Source of the DNA: Diplodia intermedia
Lineage: Eukaryota > Ascomycota > Dothideomycetes > Botryosphaeriales > Botryosphaeriaceae
Direction: 5' to 3'
Assembly: GCA_021495925.1 (NCBI GenBank)
Contig: JAKEKT010000024.1
Coordinates: forward strand, 186,001-250,000
DNA: 64,000 nucleotides
The notes below the pieces were generated by a model. That model had not been told where the DNA came from. It did not search any database and worked only from the letters and a program-made list of their open reading frames with translations. Below are positions 44,527-58,505 of this stretch, piece by piece (the first letter of the stretch is position 1; every line of letters begins with the position of its first letter). The position numbers and the translations under genes were made by a program.

Positions 44527-47500
44527 TTAGATCATTGCCGCTCCACCCGGGCCAGGGCCGGTTGGGGAGCCCGGTGAAACGCCATTCATCGTTGCAAGCG
44601 TCGGCGTCCTGGAATCACCATCCTCGCTGAAATTGCGCTCATGGGCCCCCTGCATCCCCGGGGACGGCTGCTTTGCCGGCTGGGAAGACGACGCCGCGGA
44701 CGCATATTGCGGCGTGGACTGGTCGTCTTCGTCGTCGTCATCGAAATCCAGACGCTTGCGCCACGCGCCAAGACTCTCGCCGATATCTGCCTGTTCGGTC
44801 GTCGGCGTACGGTCGATGTACGAATGTTGACTGAGACGGTAGGCCTTGTTGGTGCTCTCCCAATGCGAACGCAAAGACTCGAGTTCAGTTGCCAGACTGT
44901 CCAGGGCCATTGAGTTGCGAGTCGCTGCAATGGCAGCCTGTGGGTTCGGAGGTGCCAGGTTCGGAGGTGTGACGGTGCGCTCGGTGACGTCGGTAGCCTG
45001 ACTGTAGATGCTCTCGCCTGTGCTGTCGTGCGATCGGTGGTGGCTATGGCCTTGAGGATGATTGTCATTACCGGGCGGTTGGAGCACCATTTGAGACTGG
45101 CGACGATAGTTGTCCACGCTGTTTTCGAACTGGTCGAGGAACATCTGAACACGGTGCTCAGCATCTCTCGCCCGCTCTTCCAGAGACGCCTTTTCGCGTT
45201 GGAGGTTCTCCATCTCCACGCGTTGCTGAGCAGAAGAATGCTCGAGCTGCTGAGCTTGTTGCGTGGCAGATTCTTGCTCAACACGAGCCGCCTCCAAATC
45301 GGTCTGAAGCTGTTGGATTTGACCCTCAAGCTGAGTAACAGAGTCCTTGAGTGTGCCCTGCATGCTGGTGATCTGTGCGCGGAGGGAGTCACGCTCGGCC
45401 TCCCAACTGGAGTTAGCCTCCTGGTTGGGGCTGAGGCCTCTCTGTTTCGCTTGGTCGAGCTCCTTCTCCAGCTCCGCGTTGGTCGCCTTGTACCTCTCGA
45501 GTTCAGATTTCATCTTCGTGAGCATTTTCTCTGTTCCGCGAAGGTACTTGACTGCGGCCTGGTGGTCGTTGTGCAGCGCCGTGATCTTCTCCTCCCACTC
45601 TTTGCTGATTTCAGCCTCGCGGTTCTCGAAGCTTGCCCGCATCTCATCGTGCGCTTTGAGGCTAGCATCGAGCTGTTGTTCAAGCTCACGCACGCGATTG
45701 AGCTCCGGAGTGCTGAAACGAGAGCTGGGACTGTCAAGCGCCCGCGAACGTCGGTGTTCCGCAGCACTTGTGCTGATGCCACGCTCATCCAACAAATTCT
45801 TGAGAGTCTTGAGCTGAACCTCGTGAGCGTTAGCTTCGAGAAGCTGTCTCTCATACTGCTGCTGAAGTTCAGATTTATCGGACTGGAGTTGTTGCATCTC
45901 CCGCATGGCGTTCTGCAGCTGCTTTCGGATCGACAATCCTTCCCTGCTTGCCTGCTCTTGGAAGGTCTCCAGGCCGGCGATGCGCTCTTCAGCACGACGA
46001 AGTTTCTCCGAAGCAAGGTCGGCAGCCTCTTGATTCTTCCGGACCATGGCGCTCGCTGCATCAAGCTGTTGCTGCAATATTTGTACCCTTTGGTCAGAAA
46101 CGTCTTCATCCGTCTCTTTGTCCGTGGCGCGAGCCAATCCGTTGAGGACGGCCTCCCGGTGCATTGCGGCTTCTTCCGCATGCTTAGCAGCAATTTCCTC
46201 GGAATCCTTGAGGCGTCTAGCGGTACTTTCGAGCTCCCGTTTGCTGTCTTCGTGCTCTGCGCGGATCTTGGCGAGAAGTTGTTCGAGCTCAGTGCGCTCA
46301 GTCCGTTCATCCTCGAGCTTCGACTCGAGCAGGGCGGCCTTGTCGGTGGAGGCGTTAACGGCAGCGCGAAGCGATTCGAGAACACCGGCATGGCTCTTGA
46401 CGTCTTCAAGAGCCCTAGAAAGCTTCCCGCTAAGCTCGAATTTGTCTATAGTAAGCATTTGTGCAGATGCCTTCGCTTCAGCAGAAGAGGCTGATTCTTC
46501 ACGCGCAGTCTTCTCCGCCTCGTGAAGCTCGGCTCTCAACGACTCCAGCTCCATCATAGTCCGCTGGCGGTAAGAGTCAAGGTCACTCGCGCGCTTCTGG
46601 GCAGCCTCAGCAGTTTCTTCGGCAAGCGTACGGGCCCGCTTCTCGGACTCCATCTCGACCAAAAGACCATCGACCCGCGAAGACAGCTCAGTTTGAGCAG
46701 CAAGGGAAGCTGCTAGACGCCTGTTCATATCGTTCATCCGGTCCATATCAGGAGTCATGTTCCGGTTTGCATCAGGCTGTGGAGTTCCCGCTTGGCTTCC
46801 ACCGTGCGCAGCGAGTTTGGTCTTTGCGTACACTGCTTCGCCGATAGCGGCGTCCCTTTGCCTCTCAATCTGAGCAATCTTGTTGGCAGCTTCGACCGCT
46901 TGTGCATCAATGGAGTTTTGCACCTTGGCCAACTCAGCTCTCATCTTGATCAGAGCTTCTACCAGCGGTTTGTCGTCGTCACCGAAGGCCTCCGCGGCCC
47001 TCTCGTCCAAAACGGGGCTGTTTGATGCATTGGCCTGGTAGCCAGCCTTGCGCGCCAAGGCCAGCTCGGATGCAAGCCAAGCATTCCGACTTCGTGCAGC
47101 CTCCAGTTCTCGGAGTACTTCTTCGCTCGGTGACTTTCCAGATGGTGAAGAATTCATTCCGTTGTCGACCGGTTTTTCCACCTCGCGGCTTGCTGATCGC
47201 CTGTGCCTGTGGCCCTCGCCGGATCCACGGGGAGAGTCACGGGGAGATTCTTGCACAATATTGTCCAAAGATTGTTGATGGCGTGACCGAGATTCAGAAC
47301 GTGGCGGCGGTCCGCTCTTTACGGAGTCGACTGAGTCCTTGTGGAGATGGGGCGGCTTCGCTTGGACAGGGCTTCGAACACCACGAGGACTCTGTTCCCG
47401 GCCTTGGTCCCGCATGGCGCGCTGTGCAACACTCTGCGGCTCAGTTTCCCGGAGAGACGGGCTGTCCCTGGCTCCAGGAGACATGGCGTCTCGGTCGAGA

Positions 47501-49426
47501 GAAGCGGCTCTTGCCGTATCGACCGTAGGTCCAAATCCGGATGCTTTGGTGGGGGTTTTGCTGCCCGGTCTAGCACCGTTTGCCCTGGGCTGCGGGGCTT
47601 GCTGTTGAGGGGGAGGCCCTGAAGATGCTGTAGGCCCTCCGACGGTTCGCGGAAGTGGAAGTCGTGAACCACCAGGACCACTTTGCGGACTGCCAGCAAC
47701 AGGTGGTCCTTCAGCTGGCCTAGCAGGGGGCGCTCCCATAGGGCCAGCCATCATACTTTCGCGGCCTACCCGACTCTGCGGAATAGCTGACCCTCCACCA
47801 CTCATCTTCCGCACAGGCTGTCTCTCAGAAGTCGCAGGGGACTGTTCGCTTGACGGATACCTGATCTTGGAAGTATCCAGGACGTACGCCATGCTCAATT
47901 CGTTGCGGTCCGGGGCAGAGGAGCTCGGCTCGCCGGCAAGTACCACGATGTGTTTTCCATAAGAAGTCATGCTGTGCCCAGAGCGTGGAGATGGCGATGG
48001 GCCCATGTTCTGAAACATGTACCACCGGCGCGACGTTATTTTGAAAGCAGCCAAGTCACCCAAGTCAGTTCCTTCTCTTGTCCGGCCTCCGAAGACGTAC
48101 ATCGTGTCCTGGACGATGGCGGCGGCGTGCCCTTCTCGCGCAAGCGGTATGTAGCCAATGCAATCAAGCTCCGACCAAGAATTGGTCTTAGGATCGTAGG
48201 CCCAGACATCACTAAACCAGTTCACGCCATCTGTACCACCGAACCTAGCGAGTGTTGTTCAGTCCTCACGTAGACAAGGTGCTATCGATATGACTTACAG
48301 GTATAGCTTGTCGTTCCAGTTGACAATAGTGTGGTTCGTTCTCGCCGGAGGAACATGGCCGGGGGCTGGGCCGCCGTCTGCGCTATTCGGAATGAGCACC
48401 TCCCACCGGTTGTTCGGGACTTGCAGCGCATTCAGATCAAATGCAACCAAGTCGTTAAAGAAGAAGCCCTCGACCTGGCCACCAAAGATGTATATCCTCG
48501 ATCCCAAAATGTTGAGCGTATGACCATAGCGGCCCGATGGCCTCGGTCCTGCCGGCAGGGCGCGCGACCATTGCTTCGTTGCTGTTTTGCGTCAGCCCGT
48601 CAGCTCGCGACATCAGCGCGGGGTAGACATACAGGTATTCAGAAGGTAAAGTGTGTCGTCTAGGAGATCGCCTTCGTCCAATTTAGTATCGCCACCAAAC
48701 ACAATGAATGCATTCCCAACCAGCAAACTGGCATGGCCAACTCTGGGGCCGGGGCCCTCTGAAGTCGTAGCAACAGGATGACACGCCATGTTCCCGGCGC
48801 CTGTTTCCGTCATCCACAGATCGCCCTTCACGGTGGTGCCATTAACCAAGCCGCCCATAAGATATATGCTGCCATCCTTGGATGCGAGGGAATTGACTGC
48901 GGCTCCATATCGCGGAAACGGGCTTGCGGCGGTTGTGAAGTTCAGCCGGCGTTGAGACCATGGGTAGGGGGATTCGGAGAGACCGCGCGGCGGGGGAGCT
49001 TGCGAGGCACGCCCGTTCTAGCGGACATGTCAGCATCAGCAAGACTTGCAGTGCGCTCAGCTCCACCGCGATTGGGCAGCGGCGAAGACGCTCGGCACAG
49101 AAGGACAGGGCTAAGATCTCAATTACCTGGAGCTGGGAGTTCGATCGTTCTCTCAACTTAGTGGGCTCCGGGCTTGCGGTGTGCTCGGTGCCCTGCAGGG
49201 AGCTCACAGAGTTGTTCACAGAGGCGGTGGGCGTAGGGGTTTGGGCCTGCGGCGAGTTCCTGGCCTGCTCGACCTCGCGCGGCGGAGGGCCAGCGCGCGC
49301 GCCATTGGCGGTGGGTATGGATGACGCTGGCGGCGGACCATCGGACGAGGTGATGTTGCGCGACGCGGCAGGGAGTGCCGACGCAGGAGGCTGCTGCTGC
49401 TTCTTGGACTTGAACAGGAACGCCAT
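44527..49426 (-). CDS. Tea1/KelA-like kelch-repeat polarity protein
   Basis: 1561 residues from exons (transcript order) 49426-49127, 49017-48633, 48581-48299 and 48244-44527. Cell-end marker of the fission yeast Tea1, yeast Kel1 and Aspergillus KelA type, carried on microtubule plus ends to growing tips to guide polarised growth. A disordered Pro-rich N-terminus (1-105) is followed by about six kelch repeats (roughly 110-430) with repeated FGG and GR-GHT type blocks such as IYIFGGQVEGFFFNDLVAFD and MYVFGGRTREGTDLGDL. A Ser/Pro-rich linker follows (430-690). Then comes a very long coiled coil (about 690-1375) rich in Glu, Lys and Leu heptads, and a disordered tail. Full length for the family. 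It is divergent from KOG1. Confidence 0.92.
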
Positions 49427-50669
49427 GGGCGGCAGCGGGGCCTAGGGGCCGGTCGCAAGGTGGTAGGGCCAGCGGTGGACCGGCTATCTGGACATCCAGA
49501 CGCTGGGCGGGTGGAGCGAAAGGAGGACGTTTCGAGTGGTGTTGACAAACGTCGCTGGGGGTGGACCAGATGTCTTGAAGCGGATGGCGGCCGCACTCAT
49601 GAATCACCGTCTGTGCGCAGGTTTTCCGCAGCGGTGGAAGGTGCAAAACTCCGCGCCGGTTGGTGGCAGCGCTCGAGAAATTGGTGGTCGGGGGTGGGCG
49701 GGAAATCTTGAGACAGAGGACACGGGAAGAAGGGGTCGCCGCTGGGCTGCAAGAGGCCTCGCGTTCGCTGGTGCTGGGTCGCCGTGCAATGCAACAACGA
49801 GTACACGGACCGCGCCTGGAAGGCAGAAAAGCAGGGCGTAAGGCCTCTCGTTATACCCGCCTGGTCCCTGAGGCGGCCATGGTGATCTTCACAGAGTCAT
49901 GCTCGTCCAAAATTACTGTTGGACGACCGCGCAAGTTGTCTCTGCCGGGCCCTCGAGCGCCGCCCGGCTTCCCCTGAGGATCTGCGCCTAGCACACCCTG
50001 CAATTGGCCGCCGCGATCAGAGCGCGCATGGCCGCGAGCCCTGTGGAGGCGGGCGCGCGGGTCATGCTGGCACGCAAAAATCAGCGCTACAGCCGCCAGG
50101 CAAGACGACAGTCGGATAACGACCGAAGGGGCAGGAATGCGTGTGGCGGGCGATGTTAGCGCTGTGCATTCCAGGCGAGCATGCCGTCACGCAATTCCTC
50201 GACGGTGTCGGGCGCGGGATCCCTGCGGCGCCGCGTCCCCTCATCCACCTCGTCCGAGGTGTCTTATCGCTTATCGCTTTTCCGAGGCGCATGCAAGAGC
50301 GCGGCAAGCACACACGCATGTCCCTGCTCTTAACGCACCAGGCCCGCGGGGAAAATAGGCGTGTGCAGCTCGGTCTAGATGGTCGGATTTGCCTCTCGCT
50401 GCCAACCACAGCTCGCAGCTCCTCGATGTCTGTTTAGTGACGCTAAATACAGCTGACCGGCGCGCGCTCTCCCATTGGCTGGCGCACACCGGGCGGTCAG
50501 ACTGCGGCCGGTGAACTTCGTCGTTGCCCGACGGGATAGCAGCCTCGAGCTCCAAGGTCGCGTCGCTCACTTGCCCGGTGAGCTTTCTTCAGAGCAACGC
50601 CGTCCGCTCTTAATCCCCCACAAGCGCCTCGCTTCCGCCGCGCTTTTCACAGATGGGCCCTGCATTGCT
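49427..50669. promoter_or_regulatory. divergent promoter region, kelch gene / KOG1
   Basis: 1.24 kb between start codons, GC-rich throughout. Overlapping open frames on both strands have Arg/Pro/Ala-rich random-looking products. The KOG1 frame is open upstream to 50475 but contains no ATG before 50670, so this part is taken as leader. Confidence 0.5.
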
Positions 50670-53600
50670 ATGAGGGTTCTCACGTCAACGCCCGGGGCGA
50701 ACGATCCTCACTCGGCCGACCTCCCGCCCTCACACACAGCTGCTGCCGCCGCCCATCAGCACGACGACGAGCGCCCCGACACCCGCGACCGCCGAGACGG
50801 AGCACTAAGCCCACGCTCATCATCCGCAACCAGAGCGCGTGAGCACCGCAGCGGAACCATGACCGAATCTCGCGTGAACGGCGCAAACGGATCTGCGCCC
50901 GCACGACCGCCGATGCTGCGCGCAAAGACTGATCTGGGACCACGACACCACGAGCGCCAGGCGCAAGATGAGGATGAGCCCGAGCACGGCGATGGAGAAT
51001 GGACTATCCGACACGGGTGGGAGTCTCAGCTCACTTCGGAGGAATACCAGAACCTGTTGAGCTCCACCTTTTTCATGTACTTCACCGACAAGAAGCATGA
51101 GACGAATGGAAATCCAAAGGACGACAGCGAGATCTACCCGCTCCAGGAATGGCGCATGAAGGACAGACTGAAGACGGTTTCAGCTGTGCTCGCCCTTTGC
51201 CTGAACATTGGCGTGGATCCCCCAGACGTGATCAAGACGAACCCGTGTGCGAAGCTGGAGTGCTGGATCGACCCTACCATCTCGACGGGTACCTCGGGCC
51301 ACACGCCTATGAACAACATTGGAAAGGCGCTGCAGACCCAGTATGAACAGCTGAGCATGCGCACCCGCTACAAGCTATGCCTTGATCCGACTGTCGATGA
51401 GACTCGCCGGTATTGCTCCACACTGCGCAAGAACGCCCGCAACGAACGGGTCCTGTTCCACTACAATGGTCATGGCGTACCGAGGCCGACCTCATCGGGA
51501 GAGATTTGGGTTTTCAACAGGAACTACACCCAGTATATCCCCATCTCGCTCTACGATCTACAATCGTGGCTTGGCGCGCCCAGCCTTTTTGTGTATGACT
51601 GCTCCGATGCAGGTCTCATCATCCAGAACTTCAACAAATTTGCCGAGAAGCACGAACAAGAAAATGCTGAGGTGCTGAGAAGGGAGCCTAATGCAGAAAT
51701 CATGGACTTCAGCGACTGCATACATCTAGCAGCGTGCAGAGAGAAGGAAACTCTGCCGACCAACCCTGATCTCCCGGCCGACGTGTTCACGTCGTGCTTG
51801 ACGACGCCCATTGAAATGGCTGTCCGCTTTTTCATCCTACAGAATCCTCTGCCAACGGGGATAACTCTTCAGGATGCGGCAAATATTCCAGGACGCGTCT
51901 CTGAAAGGCGTACTCCAATTGGTGAGCTCAACTGGATCTTCACGGCTATCACCGATACCATCGCGTGGAACTCGCTGTCCAAGCCACTGTTCAAGAAACT
52001 CTTCCGCCAGGATCTGATGGTTGCGGCTCTCTTCCGGAACTTCCTTTTAGCGCAGCGCATTATGCGAGTTTATCATTGCCACCCTCAATGCTACCCCGAA
52101 ATCCCCGAGACTCATGATCACCCGCTGTGGAAGAGCTGGGACCTGGCCGTGGAGATGATCCTCGCTCAGTTGCCAAACTTGATCGCCGCGGAACGAGGGG
52201 AGAAGCAATACGAATATCAGCACTCCAACTTCTTTGCGGAACAGCTTACGGCCTTCGAGGTATATCTTGACCAGGGTGGTGCCATGGAGCAAAGAGTTCC
52301 TGAGCAACTTCCTATCGTCCTGCAGGTTCTCCTCAGTCAAGTACATCGTCTCCGTGCTTTGATCTTACTCAGCAAATTCTTGGATCTTGGTCCTTGGGCT
52401 GTGAACCTAGCCTTGAGCATTGGTATCTTCCCTTACGTTCTGAAGCTTCTGCAATCACAAGCCATGGAATTGAAGCCCGTCATGGTCTTCATCTGGGCCC
52501 GCATCTTGGCAGTCGACCAGTCATGTCAGACCGATCTGCTCAAAGACAACGGATACACCTATTTCATCAGCATTCTCAACCCTAATTCGGGCATCCCAAT
52601 CGGCAATCAAAGCGAACATCGCGCTATGTGTGCGTTCATTGTTGCCATGTTCTGCAAGGATTTCCACCAAGGCCAGGTGGTTTCTCTCAGTCCTGAAGTC
52701 TTTGAGAGCTGTCTGGGTCACCTTGGAGATCTACACAATCCTCTTCTCCGTCAATGGTCATGCCTGTGTTTGAGCATGCTGTGGGTCGACTATCCTGAGG
52801 CCAAGTGGACTGGCATCCAAGTCCAGGCTCATCAACGCCTGCTTTTCTTGCGCACAGATCCGGTTGCCGAGGTGAGAGCATCGATGCTTCACGCCCTTAC
52901 TACCTTCTTGGGCATTCCCGATGTCACTCCTCAGGTCGCACAAATTGAGGAGTCGATTGCTGGAAACCTATTATTCATGGCACATGATGGCAATAGCATG
53001 GTCCGGAAAGAACTTCTCGTCTTCTTCTCCACCTTCGTGGCACGATATGACAACAAGTTTGTCGTCGCTGCTTTCAAGCAGCTTCAGGAAGAGCGAAATG
53101 CTCTTCGAAAGTCCTATGAAGGTGTTGAGGTGGTTAATGGTGACGCAGGAACGGAGTCGCCCAGCGTTCTGCCACAGAACACCGTCTTCTCGGCCATGTG
53201 GAAGGATATCCTTATTCTTTCGGTTGATCCCAACCCTGAAGTTGCAGACAATGCTTGCGTAATAGTCGACTACGTGCTTAACGCAGTTCTTGAGTCGCCT
53301 CTTGCTCCATACGCGCAAACCCTGATGGACGAGATCGCCCAGATCAGCGCTGAAGCCAAGAAGAAAGCCCCCCGTAGTTCCTACGCGGACCAATCTCATT
53401 CAGTACCGCAGCCATCTCAGTCAGCTGAGCAGTCTACTCAGGCAAAACAAGATGGCTTTTTGTCCGCCGGTATGCGCAGGACCGCAAGTGTTGCCGCGTC
53501 TCTGAAGAATCTTGCATTCGGCTCGCACTCAAGCTCCGACGGAAGTCCAGTCAACAGCACGAAGAGCATGACCAGGTCTAATACGGTTGGATCGCGCGGA

Positions 53601-55084
53601 CGCATCCCAAGCGAATGGAATCGGCCACCTGACGAAAAAGACTCGGTTCGCGCGGCGATGTCATCGAACGCTCCGGATAAGGTCCCAACAACGCGGACAT
53701 ACAGGCGGCGTGACCTTCACCAACAGCCGAGCATACCTTTGAGGAGTAAGTTCTTCGAGTGGTCAGCGGAATACTTCCGCGAGCCGCAGATGAAGCCCAC
53801 CGAGGGTGATGAACCTGGCAGCATGGACTATAACATGCGGCTGTGGCGCCGTAACCGTAATGATAAGATCATCGCGGAGACGCAGCCGCTGAAGGACGTT
53901 GCGGGAAGCAACCGGTGGGACCGGCCAAGGGGTTTCTTCAACAACGGCAGCCAGCCTCAGAAGATGTGCTTCCATCAGTTCGAGGAACACCTCATTGTCA
54001 CTGACGACAGCGACACCGTTTGGTAAGTCAAGTACTCACTTTGTTGACCCTTTAAGAACCACCTACCTGATTCTTTGTAGCGTCTGGGACTGGGAGCGCC
54101 ACACTCGCCTCAACCGCTTTTCAAATGGCAATCCTGTTGGATCGAAGATGACGGAAGTCAAGTTCATCAACGAGGATGACCAGGCGTTGTTGATGACGGG
54201 ATCATCCGATGGCGTCGTCAAGCTTTACCGTGACTACGAGGATCCGAACAAGGTCGAGCTTGTATCGGCTTTCCGCGCCCTGACAGATCTAGTTCCCAGC
54301 AACAGATATGCCGGGCTCGTCTTCGACTGGCAGCAAGGCCGTGGCCACATTCTGGTAGCGGGTGATGTTCGCGTGATCCGCGTGTGGAATGCCGGAAGCG
54401 AGACGTGCACGCAGGTAAGCTTGGTCGCGTTCGGTGCGGATTTCGCTCGGTGCTGACTGCGATGACCAGGATATTAATGCCCGATCGGGCTCCTGCATCA
54501 CCTCGCTTACATCGGACCAAGTCGAAGGCCAGGTGTTTGCTGCAGGCTTTGGCGACGGTGCCGTGCGCATCTACGACCAGCGCATGGAAAAGAAACGTGA
54601 AATGGTGAAGGTCTGGAAAGAGCACAAACAGTGGATCACAAACATCCATCTCCAACGCGGCGGTCAGCGCGAGCTTGTCAGCGCTTGTCGCGACGGAGAA
54701 GTCAAGCTGTGGGACATCCGCATGGATCGCAGCGTGAAGACTATCCAGGCGACAAGAGACACGCTCAGAAGCTTGAGTGTGCATGAACACGCGCCGGTCT
54801 TCGCTGTGTAAGTCTACCATTCCAGACTATTGCAGATGGGTACTGACAGCAACAGTGGTACCGAGCGTCACGTCGTCAAGCTGTTCAACCTGAACAGCGG
54901 TAAGTACCTCTCGAGCTTTGAGCCGTACTCGGGCTTCCTGCAGAACAAGCGGTATACCCCCATCTCGACGACAGCCTTCCACCCACACCGGATGATGATC
55001 GCAGGCTCCGCGCTGCACGACTCACACATCAACATATATGAGTGCAGCGGACTGGGCAACTATCTTGATGGTGATCGCGAGTGA
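50670..55084 (+). CDS. KOG1: Kog1/raptor, TORC1 scaffold subunit
   Basis: 1417 residues from exons 50670-54022, 54081-54414, 54470-54807 and 54856-55084. Essential TORC1 subunit (KOG1 in budding yeast, Mip1 in fission yeast, raptor in animals) that recruits substrates to Tor at the vacuole. After a disordered leader, the raptor N-terminal caspase-like domain starts near residue 115 (GWESQLTSEEYQNLL). It includes the pseudo-catalytic His block FHYNGHGVPRPT (about 262-273) and Cys block FVYDCSDAG (about 307-315). HEAT-type helices occupy the middle, a Ser-rich linker lies around 920-1030, and seven WD40 repeats fill the C-terminal 320 residues, split by the three introns (GSSDGVVKLYRDYE, DGEVKLWDIRMDRS). 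The start is the first in-frame ATG; an internal ATG at the MTESRVNG segment is an alternative. Confidence 0.95.
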
Positions 55085-55876
55085 GATGCAAGACGCTAGA
55101 CAGCTTCTCTTCTACTCCCTCTGGAGCTTACGAGCCTTAGGCTCGTCTAGGGACTTCGATTCTTTCTTCCTGACTTAGGGTGCTCTGTAGCGATTTGGTT
55201 TTTCTTCTCATGGGAACGGCTGATTAGTCACGGTTTGCATACTGCATTCGGTGGTGCTTCACATAGCGATGGCGTCTGCGGCTACTAGTAATGATGGGAT
55301 GGAGTGGGATGGATGCGAGCGGGTTGCTTTTGCCCGCCGCTTGCTCTGCTTTCTGGACGGGCATGCTAAGGCTTGCGGGGGGTAATTAGTAAATCGAGCT
55401 TGAGTGCTTTGCGTTAAAGAGCGTATAATCGAGACCGTCGGTGTCCCTATGCAATGACCTTTGGAGCGGCGTTTTGAGTCATCTATTGTATGAGCTCACG
55501 ATATACTAGCAAACCAGGAATACTTCCGGCTGCCTCAGGCTCGGAAGGGAAAGGGCATTCGTGGCTATCCTTGGCCTTTATATTTTTTTTTTCTATCGAG
55601 CTGCAGGAATTCTGTGCCTGGGAACAATAATACGGCCTACCGAAATAGAAAGTGCAGGGCTCAGGATCCGCAGGACGGCAGAAGCTTGGCTTGAGCGCGG
55701 AAGCACCCCACCACACGTCACCCCGCCTCGCCGGCGAACGGAATTTTCGACTCATATCAACAACCACCTCCGTCACTCCACGCCCAACACGGTCACCGCA
55801 CCCCGAGGCCCGTGCTATATATTCCGCTCCACACTCCGGTCGTCGATCCACACTTTCGAGTCCACAGACATCCACA
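55085..55876. other. KOG1 3' region and aspartyl-tRNA synthetase promoter
   Basis: 792 bases with no gene seen. The left part is T-rich 3' sequence. A TATATATT at 55816-55823 is about 55 bases before the synthetase ATG and a likely TATA element. Confidence 0.5.
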
Positions 55877-57676
55877 ATGGCTGAGAACGCTCCCCCCGCC
55901 GAAGGCGCTGCGCCGTCCAAGAACGCCCTGAAGAAGGCCCAGAAGGAGGCCGAGAAGGTTTGGGAGCCCGACTGTGCCAGAGCCTACCGGACATGCGATT
56001 GACACAGATCTCCTCACAGGCTGCGAAGAAGGCGGCGGCGAAGGAGCGCGAAATGGCCGAGCGCCTCAAGCAGGGCGGCGGCGACGCCGGCCAGGACGTG
56101 TCCAAGGACGACTACGGCGAGCTGCCCATGATCGGCTCGGTCCCCTACACGCCGTCGGGCCAGCAGCGCGCCAAGTTCACGGAGCTCAAGGAGCAGGACG
56201 AGCCGGTCGTGTTCCGCTGCACCGTCATCAACGCCCGCTCGCAGTCGGCGAAGCTGGCCTTCCTCAACCTGCGCCAGGGCGCCGAGACGATCCAGGCGGT
56301 GGTGGCGGCGAGCGAGAAGCTGTCGCGGCAGATGGTCAAGTTCGCCGGCAGCGTCAACGCGCAGTCCATCGTGCTGGTCCACGGCCTGGTGCGCGGCGTC
56401 AAGGAGCCCATCAAGAGCGCGACGCTCAAGAACCTCGAGGTCCACATCCAGAAGCTGTACATCATCTCCAAGGCCGAGCCGCAGCTGCCGCTGCAGGTCG
56501 AGGACGCCGAGCGCCCACTGCCCGAGGAGGGCGCCGCCGCTGAGGAGGAGGCGGCCAAGGAGGGCGAGCGGCCGCGTGTGGCGCTGGCCACGCGCCTCGA
56601 CAACCGCGTGCTGGACCTGCGCGCGACGCACAACCGCGCCATCTTCGCCATCAAGAGCGGCATCTGCGCGCTGTACGCCGAGTTCATGCACGCCAAGGGC
56701 TTCACGCAGATCCAGACGCCCAAGCTGCTGGGCGCCGCGTCCGAGGGCGGCAGCAACGTCTTCGAGTGCACCTACTTCGACCGCAAGGCCTACCTGGCCC
56801 AGTCCCCGCAGCTGTACAAGCAGATGCTCGTCGCCGCCGGCTTCGAGCGCGTCTTCGAGGTCGGCCCCGTCTTCCGCGCCGAGAACAGCAACACGGCCCG
56901 CCATCTGACCGAGTTCACCGGTCTCGATATGGAGATGGCCTTCGAGGAGGACTACCACGAGGTCGTCGACCTGATCGTCGAGATGCTCCTGTTCATCTTC
57001 AAGGGCCTGCGCGAGCGCTACAGCAAGGAGACCGACATTGTCCGCGAGTGGGCCAGCGGCGGCAAGAACACCATCGAGGACTTCAAGCTGCCCGAGGACG
57101 GCAAGGTCCCCATCATCCCCTTCAAGGACGGTGTCAAGATGCTCCGCGAAGCCGGAGAGGAGCTTGGCGACTACGAGGATCTGAGGTATGGCTAAAATTC
57201 CCCATCACCCACTCGACTCGCCTTTAACAACCATCCGCGTCGTGCTAACCCGGCCCCACCACAGCACCCCTCAAGAGAAGCTCCTCGGCAAGCTCGTGCT
57301 CGAAAAGTACGGGTCCGACTTCTACGTCCTCGACCAGTTCCCGCTCGCCGTGCGCCCCTTCTACACGATGCCCTCGCCGCACGACCCGCAGCTGTCCAAC
57401 TCGTACGACATGTTCATGCGCGGCCAGGAGATCATGTCGGGCGCGCAGCGCGTCCACGACCCCGCCCTGCTCATCCAGCGCTGCAGGGGCATGGACCCCC
57501 CCGTCGACCCCGCCGGCCCCGGCCTCAAGGACTACGTCGACGGCTTCCGCTACGGCTGCCCGCCCCACGCCGGCGGCGGCTTCGGCCTCGAGCGCATCGT
57601 CAGCTTCTGGGCCGGCGTCGGCAACGTCCGCCTCGCCAGCCTGTTCCCCCGCGATCCCCAGAGGATCTTGCCGTAA
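55877..57676 (+). CDS. DPS1: aspartyl-tRNA synthetase, cytosolic
   Basis: 552 residues from exons 55877-55957, 56020-57185 and 57265-57676. Class IIb synthetase attaching Asp to tRNA-Asp in the cytosol. A Lys/Ala-rich N-terminal extension (about 1-60), typical of eukaryotic enzymes, precedes the OB-fold anticodon-binding domain (about 85-190; VVFRCTVINARSQSAKLAFL). An acidic Ala/Glu hinge lies at about 205-225. Catalytic motifs are FRAENSNTARHLTEF (motif 2, near 306-320) and GGGFGLERIV (motif 3, near 518-527) with the terminal LFPRDPQRILP. No mitochondrial targeting signal is evident. Codon use is strongly GC-ending, as expected of a highly expressed fungal gene. Confidence 0.97.
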
Positions 57677-58233
57677 GCGGAAGGGGGGGAGAAGAAGACG
57701 AAGGAGGTGAAGAGAGTAAAACGCCAGGGTGGGAGGTTTGGAGTGGAGAGAGAGAGGGGGGCGGGGGCATCGTCAAAAAGATAACGGATTGGTCACGTTT
57801 CCTGATCAAGTGGATATACACAGACAGAAATGTTTTGCAGACCAAAAGAGCAACAACAACAACGAATAGAAGAAGAAAAGTTGTCCGACTGATCGTGAAC
57901 CCCCCGAGGAAGAAATGCAAACTCATCAGACGTACACTTTCAAAAGCAATGTTGAATGGGCAATATGTACGCACCATGCGCGCGCTAAAACTACCTACAG
58001 CCTACTACCCATAATGCATACCCTCCTTTGAGTAGTAGCAGGCAGCCCCGATAAGAATGAACTGGACTCCAAACTTCCCGTCGCCAAATGCAGCAGCAGC
58101 GGAGCTCTACCCTACGCCGTGCCAATGTTGAAAGCCAACAATCCCCCTCCCTCCCCCCAACCCACCCAAATCCCATCATTCTCGAAAATAAAAAAAATAA
58201 AAAAAAAACGCTGGATCAATCATCATCCCCTCT
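57677..58233. other. convergent intergenic region
   Basis: 557 bases between the synthetase stop and the end of the F-box frame. Purine-rich just after the synthetase; an A-run lies at 58185-58208. No gene seen. Confidence 0.5.
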
Positions 58234-58469
58234 TCAAAACCACCGCCTCCCCTTCAGCTTCCCCCACCATCGATCATGCTCGCCCTCCTCCCTCGGCCCC
58301 TCCCACCACAAAACCCTCCCTTCTCCCGTTCCGGCGCTCCAATCGCCGCCACCACCACCCCTCCCCCTCCCACTCCTCCCATCCCTCCCCACGCCCACGC
58401 CGACATCGATGTCGAAAACCGTCCCCCAGCCCGCGCTGTGCCCGAGGCAAAAGCTCGCGCGGACGACGA

Positions 58470-58505
<36 letters not shown>

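Noticed and set aside
45028..46494. 488-codon frame antisense to the kelch protein coiled coil
   Set aside because: Leu/Arg-rich product is the complement of Glu/Lys/Gln coiled-coil codons; a shadow.
50475..50669. N-terminal extension of KOG1 to 50475
   Set aside because: The frame is open but contains no ATG upstream of 50670, so it is taken as leader.
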